From assembly GCA_964604675.1 (NCBI GenBank), contig CAZSAT010000152.1:1-15786 (forward strand): 15,786 nucleotides of DNA. The letters run 5' to 3'. Origin of the DNA: CAZSAT01 sp964604675. Its GTDB lineage: Bacteria > Myxococcota_A > UBA796 > CAJQPC01. This document shows positions 10,593 to 15,786 of this stretch, piece after piece. The position numbers and the translations under genes were made by a program. Position 1 is the first letter of the stretch. Each line of letters begins with the position of its first letter. The notes below the pieces were generated by a model. It was not told where the DNA came from. It saw only the letters and a list, made by a program, of their open reading frames with translations, and did not search any database.

Positions 10593-10923
10593 GGCTTTCT
10601 TCAACCTTTTCTGCAAATTCTTCAGCCGATTGCGCCGCAACGCAAACAAAGATTTTAGCTAAAGTGTCAGAACTTATACTGCTGTGTACATAAGTAGAAT
10701 CCTCCGGCAGAAAAAGGCTATGGACTTCTTCGCAGTACCCCCACCAATTTTCGACACCATTAAGGGGAGGCGAAAAAATAGCTACTTCTACGGTACGGCC
10801 TACCTTACAGTTATGATCCTTTGACTGCTGTACTGACACAGACCAACCATTAGTAAAGGTAAAGGTGAATCCCGGCCAATTTTCTGACGCTACTATACTA
10901 TCAGTTTTTTTCATGTCTTGCAT
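10570..10923 (-). CDS. Hypothetical phage protein, 117 aa
   Basis: A short polar N-terminus (MQDMKKTDS) precedes a beta-rich domain: FTFTFTNGWSVSVQQ, VEVAIFSPPLNG, ENWWGYCEEVHSLF. A helix follows (SDTLAKIFVCVAAQSAEEFAEKVEESL). The fold is unknown to me. Start choice: ATG at 10923 overlaps the upstream gene by 23 nt; ATG at 10914 (MKKTDS) is an alternative. It is the last of three overlapping genes that start at 11847. The final codons are encoded by the -35 and spacer of the structured-RNA promoter, so the stop and the promoter overlap. Confidence 0.72.
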   Translation of the reverse strand: MQDMKKTDSIVASENWPGFTFTFTNGWSVSVQQSKDHNCKVGRTVEVAIFSPPLNGVENWWGYCEEVHSLFLPEDSTYVHSSISSDTLAKIFVCVAAQSAEEFAEKVEESLDIEAKV

Positions 10924-11242
10924 AATTATTCTTCCATTTTGGGTTATATTCTATCTGGAGTCGAACCCACGCTTCCGTGTAAATCTTTACCCACCTGTTC
11001 CGTTCATCTTCATCCCATAGACGAATATCAAACCGCTCTCTGCTATCAAACACCCGTGGGTACTTTCGGTGTATGATCCTTTGAGCGCGGCTAGGAGAGC
11101 ATTTTATATGCTTGTCGTAAATCAACCAACGGTGTATTCCGCTTTTGCTCAACTCTCCCGTTTCCATACCAAGGTAAACTTGAGAATCCCACTCTCCTCT
11201 TATAGTTTTGCCACATACATGGCATTCGTTTAAGTCTGACAT
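10901..11242 (-). CDS. Hypothetical protein with N-terminal CxxC, 113 aa
   Basis: The N-terminus MSDLNECHVCGKTI carries a CxxC knuckle, but no second Cys pair follows clearly (a single Cys near residue 48), so zinc binding is uncertain. The centre is basic and aromatic (HRWLIYDKHIKCSPSRAQRIIHRKYPRVF), followed by WDEDERNRWVKIYTEAWVRLQIEYNPKWKNN. Basic and Trp-rich composition fits nucleic-acid binding, such as small HNH-like or phage zinc-finger proteins, but the HNH pattern is not evident to me. It overlaps the gene upstream by 13 nt and the one downstream by 23 nt, so the three form an overlapping operon from the promoter at 11858. Confidence 0.7.
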   Translation of the reverse strand: MSDLNECHVCGKTIRGEWDSQVYLGMETGELSKSGIHRWLIYDKHIKCSPSRAQRIIHRKYPRVFDSRERFDIRLWDEDERNRWVKIYTEAWVRLQIEYNPKWKNNYARHEKN

Positions 11243-11847
11243 TTTAGCTCTTTATGAGTATAACGCTTTCCCTTGTTCCAAGGCACTCTCTTTGGCTTTG
11301 GCTCTGGAATGTAGAAAATATTGTAGTGCGGCCCTAATGCCGTCTTGTCGCGAACAACAACCCGCTTCGACTTGTAAATCGGCTTCTTCTCGATGTCGTT
11401 CACAAAAGTCTCATACTTATAAGGGTTATAAGTCGCGCCCTTAAACTCCTCGCCTGACTCTGGGATGCATTTGTCGCACCACTCAAACTCTCCATCTCCG
11501 CAGTCGCAGATGTTATACTTCTCCACCTTGCCGCGAACTAGGTGGTGGCGTTCCTTCGAGACATCGCCTACATTGTGAAGTTTGCCAACGATATAAGCGT
11601 GGACATTCTTCCGCTTCTCCCGAAGGACTCGCTGGCGACCAGCCTCCTGCACCCTAAACTTTGCATCATGCAATTCAACACGATGAGCATGGCAATATAG
11701 CAACCCAGTTTCCGCATCGATCACCGACAAGCAATCCAGATTCAAGTTGAAGTAAACTCTCACACGATCCGGCGCAACAGGGCAACCCATGTAAGTCTTG
11801 CGGTCTTTGGCATCTGCCCAGCTAATGTAACCTTTCTTTTCCCTCAT
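11230..11847 (-). CDS. Cysteine-cluster protein, 205 aa, first gene of a three-gene operon
   Basis: The start at 11847 is set by AGTTATGAGGG, 10 nt after the -10 box; codons upstream are promoter sequence. It begins MREKKGYISWADAKDRKTYMG. After a mixed domain with basic helix (FRVQEAGRQRVLREKRKNVHAYI) a Cys cluster occurs (CDCGDGEFEWCDKC, about residues 121-134), likely a zinc site. The C-terminal tail (KPKRVPWNKGKRYTHKE) resembles the WNKGK motif of NUMOD-type DNA-binding segments of homing endonucleases. No nuclease motif is visible. A DNA- or RNA-binding role is plausible. Two further genes overlap in series downstream. Confidence 0.72.
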   Translation of the reverse strand: MREKKGYISWADAKDRKTYMGCPVAPDRVRVYFNLNLDCLSVIDAETGLLYCHAHRVELHDAKFRVQEAGRQRVLREKRKNVHAYIVGKLHNVGDVSKERHHLVRGKVEKYNICDCGDGEFEWCDKCIPESGEEFKGATYNPYKYETFVNDIEKKPIYKSKRVVVRDKTALGPHYNIFYIPEPKPKRVPWNKGKRYTHKELKCQT

Positions 11848-11857
11848 AACTTTAAAC

Positions 11858-11886
11858 AGTCTATCATAGTTTTGGTTAAAAGTCAA
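11858..11886 (-). promoter_or_regulatory. Promoter, 10-nt class, for gene at 11847
   Basis: TTGACT (11881-11886), 17-nt spacer ending CTATGA, TAGACT (11858-11863), then GTTTAAAGTT and the ATG. Confidence 0.85.
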
Positions 11887-11914
11887 GCTATAATCGTATG
11901 TTTTTTTAAAAAAG

Positions 11915-11989
11915 TGGACGCGGAGGTCGGAATCGAACCGACGAATAAGAGTTTTGCAGACTCCTGCCTTACCACTTGGCTACTCCGCG
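11915..11989 (-). tRNA. tRNA-Cys (GCA)
   Basis: A complete cloverleaf: acceptor CGCGGAG/CTCCGCG, D arm with GCC-AAGTGGTAA-GGC, anticodon stem GGAGT/ACTCT with loop CTGCAAA (anticodon GCA), T arm GTCGG-TTCGATT-CCGAC. It ends with discriminator T and an encoded CCA (11917-11915). U73 and GCA are cysteine identity elements. Its 5' end overlaps the last codons and TAG stop of the protein gene ending at 11980. A T-run (CTTTTTT) follows the CCA. It probably supports translation of Cys codons late in infection. Confidence 0.95.
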
Positions 11990-12255
11990 ATAATGTCTTG
12001 AGCGATTTCCTCGGCTGTTCCGAAGATTTTTTCCCAACCTTTTGGGCTTGTGCCTGACTGAACGAATTCACGCTGACCGGCATCCAAGGAACGCAAAGCG
12101 TCTTGGATAGGTAAACCTTGGTTGAGGTCAAACAACTCGGCCCCCGGAATTGTTACCGTATAGGACTCTCCCGTCACGCGACACGGGCCTGTGAAGGTAT
12201 AAGTGCCTTCGTCGTAGTTTTGAGTATAAGTGCAGTTGCTATTAATGTAACGCAT
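11980..12255 (-). CDS. Conserved-looking phage hypothetical protein, 91 aa
   Basis: It begins MRYINSNCTYTQNYDEGTYTF and continues TGPCRVTGESYTVTIPGAELFDL, then DALRSLDAGQREFVQSG and SPKGWEKIFG. I recall a family of unnamed phage proteins with this order (N-terminal strands with TYTFTGPC, then a QREF...SG-x-SPKGW-x-x-FG block). No function is known to me. The ATG is 6 nt after the -10 hexamer, so the message should be strictly leaderless. Its stop (TAG, 11980-11982) lies inside the acceptor/D region of the downstream tRNA-Cys, so the gene and the tRNA overlap by 10 nt and must be processed from one transcript. Confidence 0.78.
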   Translation of the reverse strand: MRYINSNCTYTQNYDEGTYTFTGPCRVTGESYTVTIPGAELFDLNQGLPIQDALRSLDAGQREFVQSGTSPKGWEKIFGTAEEIAQDIIAE

Positions 12256-12261
12256 GAGAAT

Positions 12262-12290
12262 ATAGTCTCATACTTTTGCCCAAAAGTCAA
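12262..12290 (-). promoter_or_regulatory. Promoter, 6-nt (leaderless) class, for gene at 12255 and tRNA
   Basis: TTGACT (12285-12290), 17-nt spacer ending GTATGA, GACTAT (12262-12267), then ATTCTC and the ATG. It probably also drives the overlapping tRNA-Cys. Confidence 0.75.
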
Positions 12291-12326
12291 CAAAAAAAAT
12301 CAAAAAATCGGAACTTTTTTCGTGTC

Positions 12327-12403
12327 GTAAGTCGTTGACAGTCAGCAGGTTACGTCGCTCGGGCAGGCGGCGATTCGTAAGTCCTTGGTAATCAGTGACT
12401 TAG
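12327..12403 (-). repeat. Double-palindrome element, copy 7
   Basis: 27-bp palindromes at 12327-12353 and 12377-12403, with a 23-bp core (12354-12376) whose complement has CCTGCCC. Inverted relative to copies 1-3. It separates the promoter of the 12255 gene from an AT-rich stretch with repeated TTATTTG (12420-12565) that holds no convincing gene. Confidence 0.88.
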
Positions 12404-12590
12404 GGGCGGCGCGATTATAAAATTATTCTTTTTTTGTAATTATATAAATATATATTTTAAGTCATTGTATATCGTGTTATTTGTTATTATTTCGTTTGTT
12501 ATTTGTAAATGGCGCGTTTACTATTATTTGGCTTTATATTATTTATTATTTGCAGTTATTTGATTATTTGGCGCTCGCCGAGGAACAGGC

Positions 12591-12621
12591 AAAAAAAAGA
12601 GACCCCCATTGCGGGGGTCTC
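12591..12621 (-). terminator. Rho-independent terminator of the small RNA
   Basis: GAGACCCCC (12621-12613), loop GCAAT, GGGGGTCTC (12607-12599), then eight U (12598-12591). One of the strongest in the window. Confidence 0.93.
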
Positions 12622-12753
12622 CGACTCTTTTAGTTATGAGAGAGAGTCGCGCAGACTAGCTTTGTTTCATGCAGGACACAGTCCTTGTCCGAAAATCTCT
12701 TCCGACACCATTCGCTAATCCACGACGTTTTGGTTTAACCAAACAACCAAACC
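12591..12753 (-). ncRNA. Small RNA with anti-start-codon loop, about 163 nt
   Basis: A consensus promoter (12760-12788) predicts a start at about 12753, and a strong terminator ends the RNA at about 12591; no credible frame lies between. Predicted stems in order: TTTGG/CCAAA near the 5' end; CGGAA/TTTCG with flanking TGT/ACA; AGGAC-TGT-GTCCT; then CGACTCT (12649-12643) with AGAGTCG (12628-12622) presenting a 14-nt loop CTCTCATAACTAAA; then the terminator. The loop, with one stem base, is an exact 12-nt complement of AGTTATGAGAGA, the shared 5' end and start codon of at least five messages here (1129, 3088, 3332, 3629, 5420), with 9-11-nt matches to others. This suggests a trans-acting regulator of a phage-wide set of near-leaderless messages. 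Repression by start-codon occlusion is the simplest model; activation or protection is possible. Confidence 0.82.
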
Positions 12754-12759
12754 AAATAA

Positions 12760-12788
12760 CTTATACCACTAAATTGTATTTTTGTCAA
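12760..12788 (-). promoter_or_regulatory. Promoter for the small RNA
   Basis: TTGACA (12783-12788), 17-nt spacer ending GTGG, TATAAG (12760-12765). It begins 5 nt after the stop of the gene ending at 12794. The spacer lacks the TGTGA of the mRNA promoters, so regulation may differ. Confidence 0.85.
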
Positions 12789-12793
12789 ATATT

Positions 12794-13468
12794 TTATGCC
12801 GCCCAAAGCGCATCTAAATGTTTTTGTTTATTACTATAATAATTAAACCCATCTTTTATGTCAGTCAGTTCTTTGATTGGTCGTAGATGACTGCACTTCA
12901 TGACTGATTGACCTCTGTCGAATATCTCGCGTGCGCGGCTGTCGTATATCTTGCTTGCTGGAATGAGTTCGTGACCAAACGCCCAACCAACCGTAGTTGC
13001 ACTCCAAGACGCATTATCCCTTAATACTGATATATATATCCAATGCTTCTTTAGTTCGGACGGCATGACGGGAAGGTAGTGGCTTCCGCGAGATTTGGTC
13101 GTCGTTATTTCCGACCCCTTTATGTCAACGTGCCACCACATTTCCCTCTCCCCCTTGAATGAGGCTTCATTCTCGGCGACAAGCGGGTTGGGTACGCCGT
13201 TTATAGCTTTAGGGACGAAATGCAAATCGCCAGAATCACCTTGATAAGGCGCAAGGTCGGCGCAAATCTCTTGTTGCCCGAAATATATGTCGGCAGACCC
13301 CGCTAGGTGAACCGTGCCAATGTACTGGCAAATCTGTCCAGTAAGCTGCGAACCCTTCGCTATCTTTGAGGTCAGGCGACCTCCCGCTGCCTCGGCGGCC
13401 AACTCAACCCTGCGTCTATCCTTGGGGGGTACTAACCCCCCAATCATATCATTCTTATTTAGAGGCAT
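12794..13468 (-). CDS. Hypothetical protein coupled to the RuvB-like ATPase, 224 aa
   Basis: The start overlaps the stop of the RuvB-like gene by 14 nt, so the two are translationally coupled and probably work together. Visible pieces: basic N-terminus (PPKDRRRVELAAEAAGGRL), a strand-rich centre (GTVHLAGSADIYFGQQEICADL, EREMWWHVDIKGSEITTTKSRG, HYLPVMPSELKKHWIYISVL), and AFGHELIPASKIYDSRAREIFDRG with a final polar helix. The WWHVDIKGSE and HWIYISVLRD segments recall cores of restriction-type or PD-(D/E)xK nucleases (VDIKGSE as D...(x)K-like), but the full catalytic set is not clear to me. A role as nuclease or DNA-binding partner of the ATPase is a hypothesis. The small-RNA promoter begins 5 nt after its stop. 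Confidence 0.75.
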   Translation of the reverse strand: MPLNKNDMIGGLVPPKDRRRVELAAEAAGGRLTSKIAKGSQLTGQICQYIGTVHLAGSADIYFGQQEICADLAPYQGDSGDLHFVPKAINGVPNPLVAENEASFKGEREMWWHVDIKGSEITTTKSRGSHYLPVMPSELKKHWIYISVLRDNASWSATTVGWAFGHELIPASKIYDSRAREIFDRGQSVMKCSHLRPIKELTDIKDGFNYYSNKQKHLDALWAA

Positions 13469-14420
13469 ACTCTTTATCGTACTCCTTGAGGTACTTCTGC
13501 CCCTTCTTGGTCAACTGGCGACCAAGTGGATTGACCTCAAACAAGCAATGCTTCTGAAGGAACATCTCGAAATCGCGTTGTATGACGCTCCGACTCATGC
13601 CTAGCTTCGCCGCCAGATTCGTAAGTCTGGTGAATGGTTGCTCCGACAACGCCCTCAATAGCCGCATCTCCATGCGGTGTAGGCCAAGTGGCAGAATATC
13701 CAAGTCGCGAGTCAAACGCTTCCAATCGTTTTGCTGGAACACCTTCTTGACATTCTTCTTACAATATATATCAATATCGTTTGCCATCTTTTGCGCTCCA
13801 CGCGCATTGCCGCGAAGTGTTGTAGCTATATCTTCAAGCACATTTTGCCTAAAAACAATCTTCGTATTAAGTTTGATAATATCCTCAAGTTCCTCATTTG
13901 AATATTCATCCAAGTCTATGCGCTTGCACCTATCCATAAGAGGCTCGTTCATCTTCTGCGATTCGGTAGTCGCGAAAATAAAAGAGATGCGCTTGAAGTC
14001 AACCGTCCAATCGAACTCGCCAAATGAAAATGTATTAACATTATTCGGATTAGGATTAAGCACGGTTAAAAGCGCGTTTTGAACATCAGTAGGAATCATG
14101 TGACATTCATCAAGCATAAATGTAATATCTTTATCCATCAAGTGAGGCATCACTATCTGGTCGAAGAATTGTTCCAAGTTCTTAATCGAAGAACAGTTTA
14201 TGCTCAACCAAGGCTTCTGCTTTGGTTCACCCTTCTGGACTAGGTTGCGTCCAAAAGCCTCTGCCATAGTGGTCTTGCCGCACCCCTTGGGCGCGACAAG
14301 CATTATGTGTGGGATGATATTGCTGGCAGAATGACCCTCGATATAGAATCGCATAATTCTTTTAGCGGCGGTCTGCCCGACAATATTCGGGAATAATTTT
14401 TCAGTTTGTGTGGTAGCCAT
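13455..14420 (-). CDS. RuvB-like AAA+ ATPase, 321 aa
   Basis: This looks like a RuvB-type AAA+ ATPase: Walker A APKGCGKTT (residues 43-51), Walker B with DE at 104-105 (FMLDECH), sensor 1 TTES (151-154), an arginine finger in LMDRCKR (R164), and a sensor-2 helix with GNARGAQ (204-210). The C-terminal winged helix (about 245-312: GLHRMEMRLLRALSEQ to GRQLTKKG) matches the RuvB DNA-binding domain in layout. Bacterial RuvB drives Holliday-junction branch migration with RuvA. No RuvA or RuvC is seen here, so this phage copy may use host RuvA or serve another loader/helicase role, perhaps with the coupled gene at 13468. It starts 21 nt after the previous stop with no Shine-Dalgarno sequence. Confidence 0.85.
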   Translation of the reverse strand: MATTQTEKLFPNIVGQTAAKRIMRFYIEGHSASNIIPHIMLVAPKGCGKTTMAEAFGRNLVQKGEPKQKPWLSINCSSIKNLEQFFDQIVMPHLMDKDITFMLDECHMIPTDVQNALLTVLNPNPNNVNTFSFGEFDWTVDFKRISFIFATTESQKMNEPLMDRCKRIDLDEYSNEELEDIIKLNTKIVFRQNVLEDIATTLRGNARGAQKMANDIDIYCKKNVKKVFQQNDWKRLTRDLDILPLGLHRMEMRLLRALSEQPFTRLTNLAAKLGMSRSVIQRDFEMFLQKHCLFEVNPLGRQLTKKGQKYLKEYDKEYASK

Positions 14421-14441
14421 AGTTTTGTATTTGGTTAAATC

Positions 14442-14696
14442 TTACCAGTCAGTTTTAACTTCCAGTTGTATCTTCTCCTTCTCGTCGATTGGCGCGACTG
14501 TCGAGTTCTTCACGACTGTCTTGAGGTTTTTTGTGTTGGTTTGGAATGCTTCCGCTTCCATGTTCAACGCCTCAACATATCTGCGATTAACTATAACAGA
14601 CGCTTCTGGTTTGAGGCATCTGTTTAATTCAGCTAGAGATATACGCACGAACGAAGTAGAACCTTTGGTCTTTCCAGATTTGCTTGTTCCTGCCAT
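14442..14696 (-). CDS. Hypothetical small basic protein, 84 aa
   Basis: The start is at 14696 (MAGTSKSGKTKGSTSFVRIS), 10 nt after the -10 box, not at an upstream ATG whose codons are promoter sequence. The N-terminus is Ser/Gly/Lys-rich, followed by LAELNRCLKPEASVIVNRRYVEALNM and a C-terminal stretch of charged and hydrophobic residues ending in KEKIQLEVKTDW. I recognise no family; the segment VRISLAELNRCL suggests a small alpha/beta domain. It heads the leftward operon with the RuvB-like ATPase and its partner. Unlike the MRD genes its start lacks the AGTTATGAGAG tag, so the small RNA made downstream of this operon would not target it by this rule. Confidence 0.72.
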   Translation of the reverse strand: MAGTSKSGKTKGSTSFVRISLAELNRCLKPEASVIVNRRYVEALNMEAEAFQTNTKNLKTVVKNSTVAPIDEKEKIQLEVKTDW

Positions 14697-14706
14697 GTCG
14701 AGAAAG

Positions 14707-14735
14707 AGCCTATCATACTTTTGGTTACTTGTCAA
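14707..14735 (-). promoter_or_regulatory. Promoter, 10-nt class without tag, for gene at 14696
   Basis: TTGACA (14730-14735), 17-nt spacer ending GTATGA, TAGGCT (14707-14712), then CTTTCTCGAC and the ATG. It probably drives the three-gene operon to 12794. Confidence 0.82.
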
Positions 14736-14739
14736 ATAA

Positions 14740-15500
14740 ATAAATGAAAAAAAATGAACCCTCTCAAATAAATAAATGAAAATATATGCGCGGCTAATTG
14801 TTGTTTATATTAAATGTGATTGTTTTGCCCTCCTTCGGAGGGCAATGGGAGGGGGGTAAAATATCATTGTTTTAAGGTTTGACTTTTTCGAGAAGTGGAC
14901 GCCGACAGGTGTCGGGGGTGGGGTTATTTGGCCAAATCGTGTTAACTTTTGGCTTATTTATTTTAATGAAAATATATCGCGGCTTATATCTTGTTATATT
15001 TTATTGTATATACTTTGTATGCTTTTTTATTGTGTTACTTGTATAGCTATATTTTGCAAAATATCGTTCACAAATATGGCAATTACAAAATTATTAAATT
15101 TCTATAATTATATATTTCGCGCAAAGTCATTCACAAATAGCCCCCATATAAATAAATGAATTTATATCAATTAGCTTTGATATATTTTAATGAAAATATT
15201 TGGCCGCTGATTTTACTTATATATTTAGTCTAGTTATATTTCGCTCAATCGCGTTCACAAATACAGTATAATAGATAGTAATAATTACAAGAAAGCTCAA
15301 TAAATTGGTTATTCTAAATAATTAAATGAAAATGTTTATTTATAGAGATAAATGCGACACTACCATAATAAAACAAACAACAAACACAAATACTATGCTT
15401 ATCTCTTTATTATTATATCTTTAATGTATTAGGAAGGTATAGAAAGTAGAAGGGGAGGGAAGGGTACAGAGAGGGGTAAAACGGTAAAAAGCATAAAGTT
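14740..15500. other. AT-rich region without genes, carrying two repeat families
   Basis: No convincing frame or RNA gene. Contents: an AATGAAAATAT box followed within 4 bp by a GC box such as GCGCGGC, CGCGGC or GGCCGC (14766-14794, 14955-14984, 15179-15208); three 29-bp copies ending TTCACAAATA (15048-15076, 15111-15139, 15235-15263); a 9-bp hairpin TTGCCCTCC/GGAGGGCAA near 14824-14844; a hairpin CCGACA-GG-TGTCGG near 14902; and a perfect palindrome ATTTGGCCAAAT (14926-14937). A similar AT box followed by a GC box occurs on the minus strand at 276-328 near the left edge. Candidate roles are late promoters or a replication origin; neither is shown. Confidence 0.6.
15048..15263 (+). repeat. Three 29-bp TTCACAAATA repeats
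   Basis: Copies at 15048-15076, 15111-15139 and 15235-15263 share TATATTT-C/T-GC at the left and TTCACAAATA at the right, with a variable 8-9 bp middle. Spacing is 63 and 124 bp, about 1:2. This could be an iteron-like set or promoter elements (on the minus strand TATTTGTGAA). Confidence 0.6.
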
Positions 15501-15509
15501 TAATACCAT

Positions 15510-15608
15510 TTAATCTTTCCACTCGTCGTAATCTTTAGCTGAATCCCAAAGAGACTTTAACCATATAAAAATCACAAATAAGAATATCCAAGCTCCTAAA
15601 TCTCCCAC
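15510..15608 (-). CDS. Candidate single-span membrane protein, 32 aa (GTG start)
   Basis: A GTG-initiated frame encodes MGDLGAWIFLFVIFIWLKSL followed by WDSAKDYDEWKD: one hydrophobic span (about residues 4-18) and an acidic cytoplasmic-looking tail. This is the usual form of tiny phage membrane proteins. An in-frame stop lies 15 nt upstream of the GTG, so no longer form is possible; AGGA lies immediately before the GTG. It lies in an otherwise gene-poor AT-rich zone. Hydrophobic frames arise easily in AT-rich DNA, but the amphipathic acidic tail is coding-like. No promoter of the main class is seen nearby. Confidence 0.5.
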   Translation of the reverse strand: MGDLGAWIFLFVIFIWLKSLWDSAKDYDEWKD

Positions 15609-15684
15609 TCCTGTTGTCTTTCATATATTTTAATGTATTTATATCCATAATGGTTGGTAGTCTATATTCCAAATGCCTAATCGT

Positions 15685-15786
15685 TTATTCCAAACTAAAC
15701 CATGAAGGCTTCGCCCGTTTAGTCCAATTCGCAAAAGGTTTATCGTGTTTGTAATAAAGTCTGTACTTCTCAACTGATGAAAGATT
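15685..15786 (-). CDS. C-terminal fragment of a gene entering from the right edge
   Basis: From the right edge the minus strand is open for 33 codons and ends at TAA (15685-15687). The visible residues include VEKYRLYYKHDKPFANWTKR and end AKPSWFSLE, rich in aromatic and basic residues and protein-like in composition. The start lies beyond the window, so size and family cannot be judged. The stop is followed by 76 bp of AT-rich sequence before the small membrane-protein frame. Confidence 0.45.
   Translation of the reverse strand, partial: NLSSVEKYRLYYKHDKPFANWTKRAKPSWFSLE

Noticed and set aside
1775..12403. Repeat elements as a CRISPR array or classic integron attC sites
   Set aside because: Copies are 1-2.7 kb apart with gene blocks between them, so not CRISPR. 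The attC core sites (GTTRRRY/RYYYAAC) and an integrase are absent, and blocks contain several genes in both orientations, so attC identity is not supported, only a geometric likeness.
12509..12718. Plus-strand frame starting with a hydrophobic stretch (MARLLLFGFILFIICSYLIIW)
   Set aside because: The hydrophobic residues come from repeated TTATTTG-type DNA, there is no promoter or ribosome-binding sequence, and the frame runs through the small-RNA terminator and the whole anti-start hairpin.
13582..14082. Plus-strand 166-aa frame
   Set aside because: It is a shadow of the RuvB-like ATPase, whose Walker motifs, arginine finger and winged helix fix the coding strand.

Overview
The window looks like the accessory or early region of a tailed double-stranded DNA bacteriophage, or a phage-plasmid. 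It holds about 35 mostly tiny genes, many overlapping by a few bases, one tRNA, a SleB-type cell-wall hydrolase, a DUF932 protein, a GP88-like protein, a RuvB-like AAA+ ATPase and the start of a GIY-YIG nuclease. No virion structural gene is visible. The host cannot be named. Promoters are sigma-70-like (TTGAC, 17 nt, extended -10). Shine-Dalgarno sequences are nearly absent, so the host probably tolerates leaderless or near-leaderless messages.

Layout. 1-1645 is on the minus strand: a partial GIY-YIG gene, a terminator, then four small genes. 1979-6786 is on the plus strand: about fourteen genes, many with their own promoter, including the SleB hydrolase. 6858-14696 is on the minus strand, reading toward a convergent terminator near 6820: WYL-like, micro-membrane, GP88-like, DUF932, a lysine-rich protein behind a roughly 470-nt structured RNA, a three-gene overlapping operon, tRNA-Cys, a small RNA, and a RuvB-like gene with an unknown partner. 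14740-15500 is AT-rich, repeat-laden and without recognised genes. Two small minus-strand genes lie at the right edge.

Three systems stand out. (1) Many small genes share one promoter/start module: a -35 TTGAC box, a 17-nt spacer ending TGA, a TAnnnT box, exactly 10 nt, and then the start codon inside AGTTATGAGAGA, so the leader is only about 4 nt and most proteins begin MRD. A separate minus-strand RNA (about 12753 to 12591), with its own promoter and strong terminator, carries the exact complement of that start sequence in the 14-nt loop of a hairpin. This is a candidate trans-acting small RNA addressing the start codons of a phage-wide regulon. (2) Seven copies of a 76-78 bp element, each made of two 27-bp imperfect palindromes around a 22-24 bp GC-rich asymmetric core with CCTGCCC, divide the window into gene blocks; three copies supply the stop codon of the adjacent gene. 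(3) A 470-nt region at 10090-10557 with no substantial ORF has its own promoter and many strong hairpins, including a three-way junction. It resembles the large ornate RNAs of phages in size and setting, but its family could not be identified.

Packing is extreme: several promoters lie inside the 3' end of the previous gene, and in three cases the upstream TGA stop is the TGA of the next TTGAC box. Family names are from recalled motifs, not from searches.
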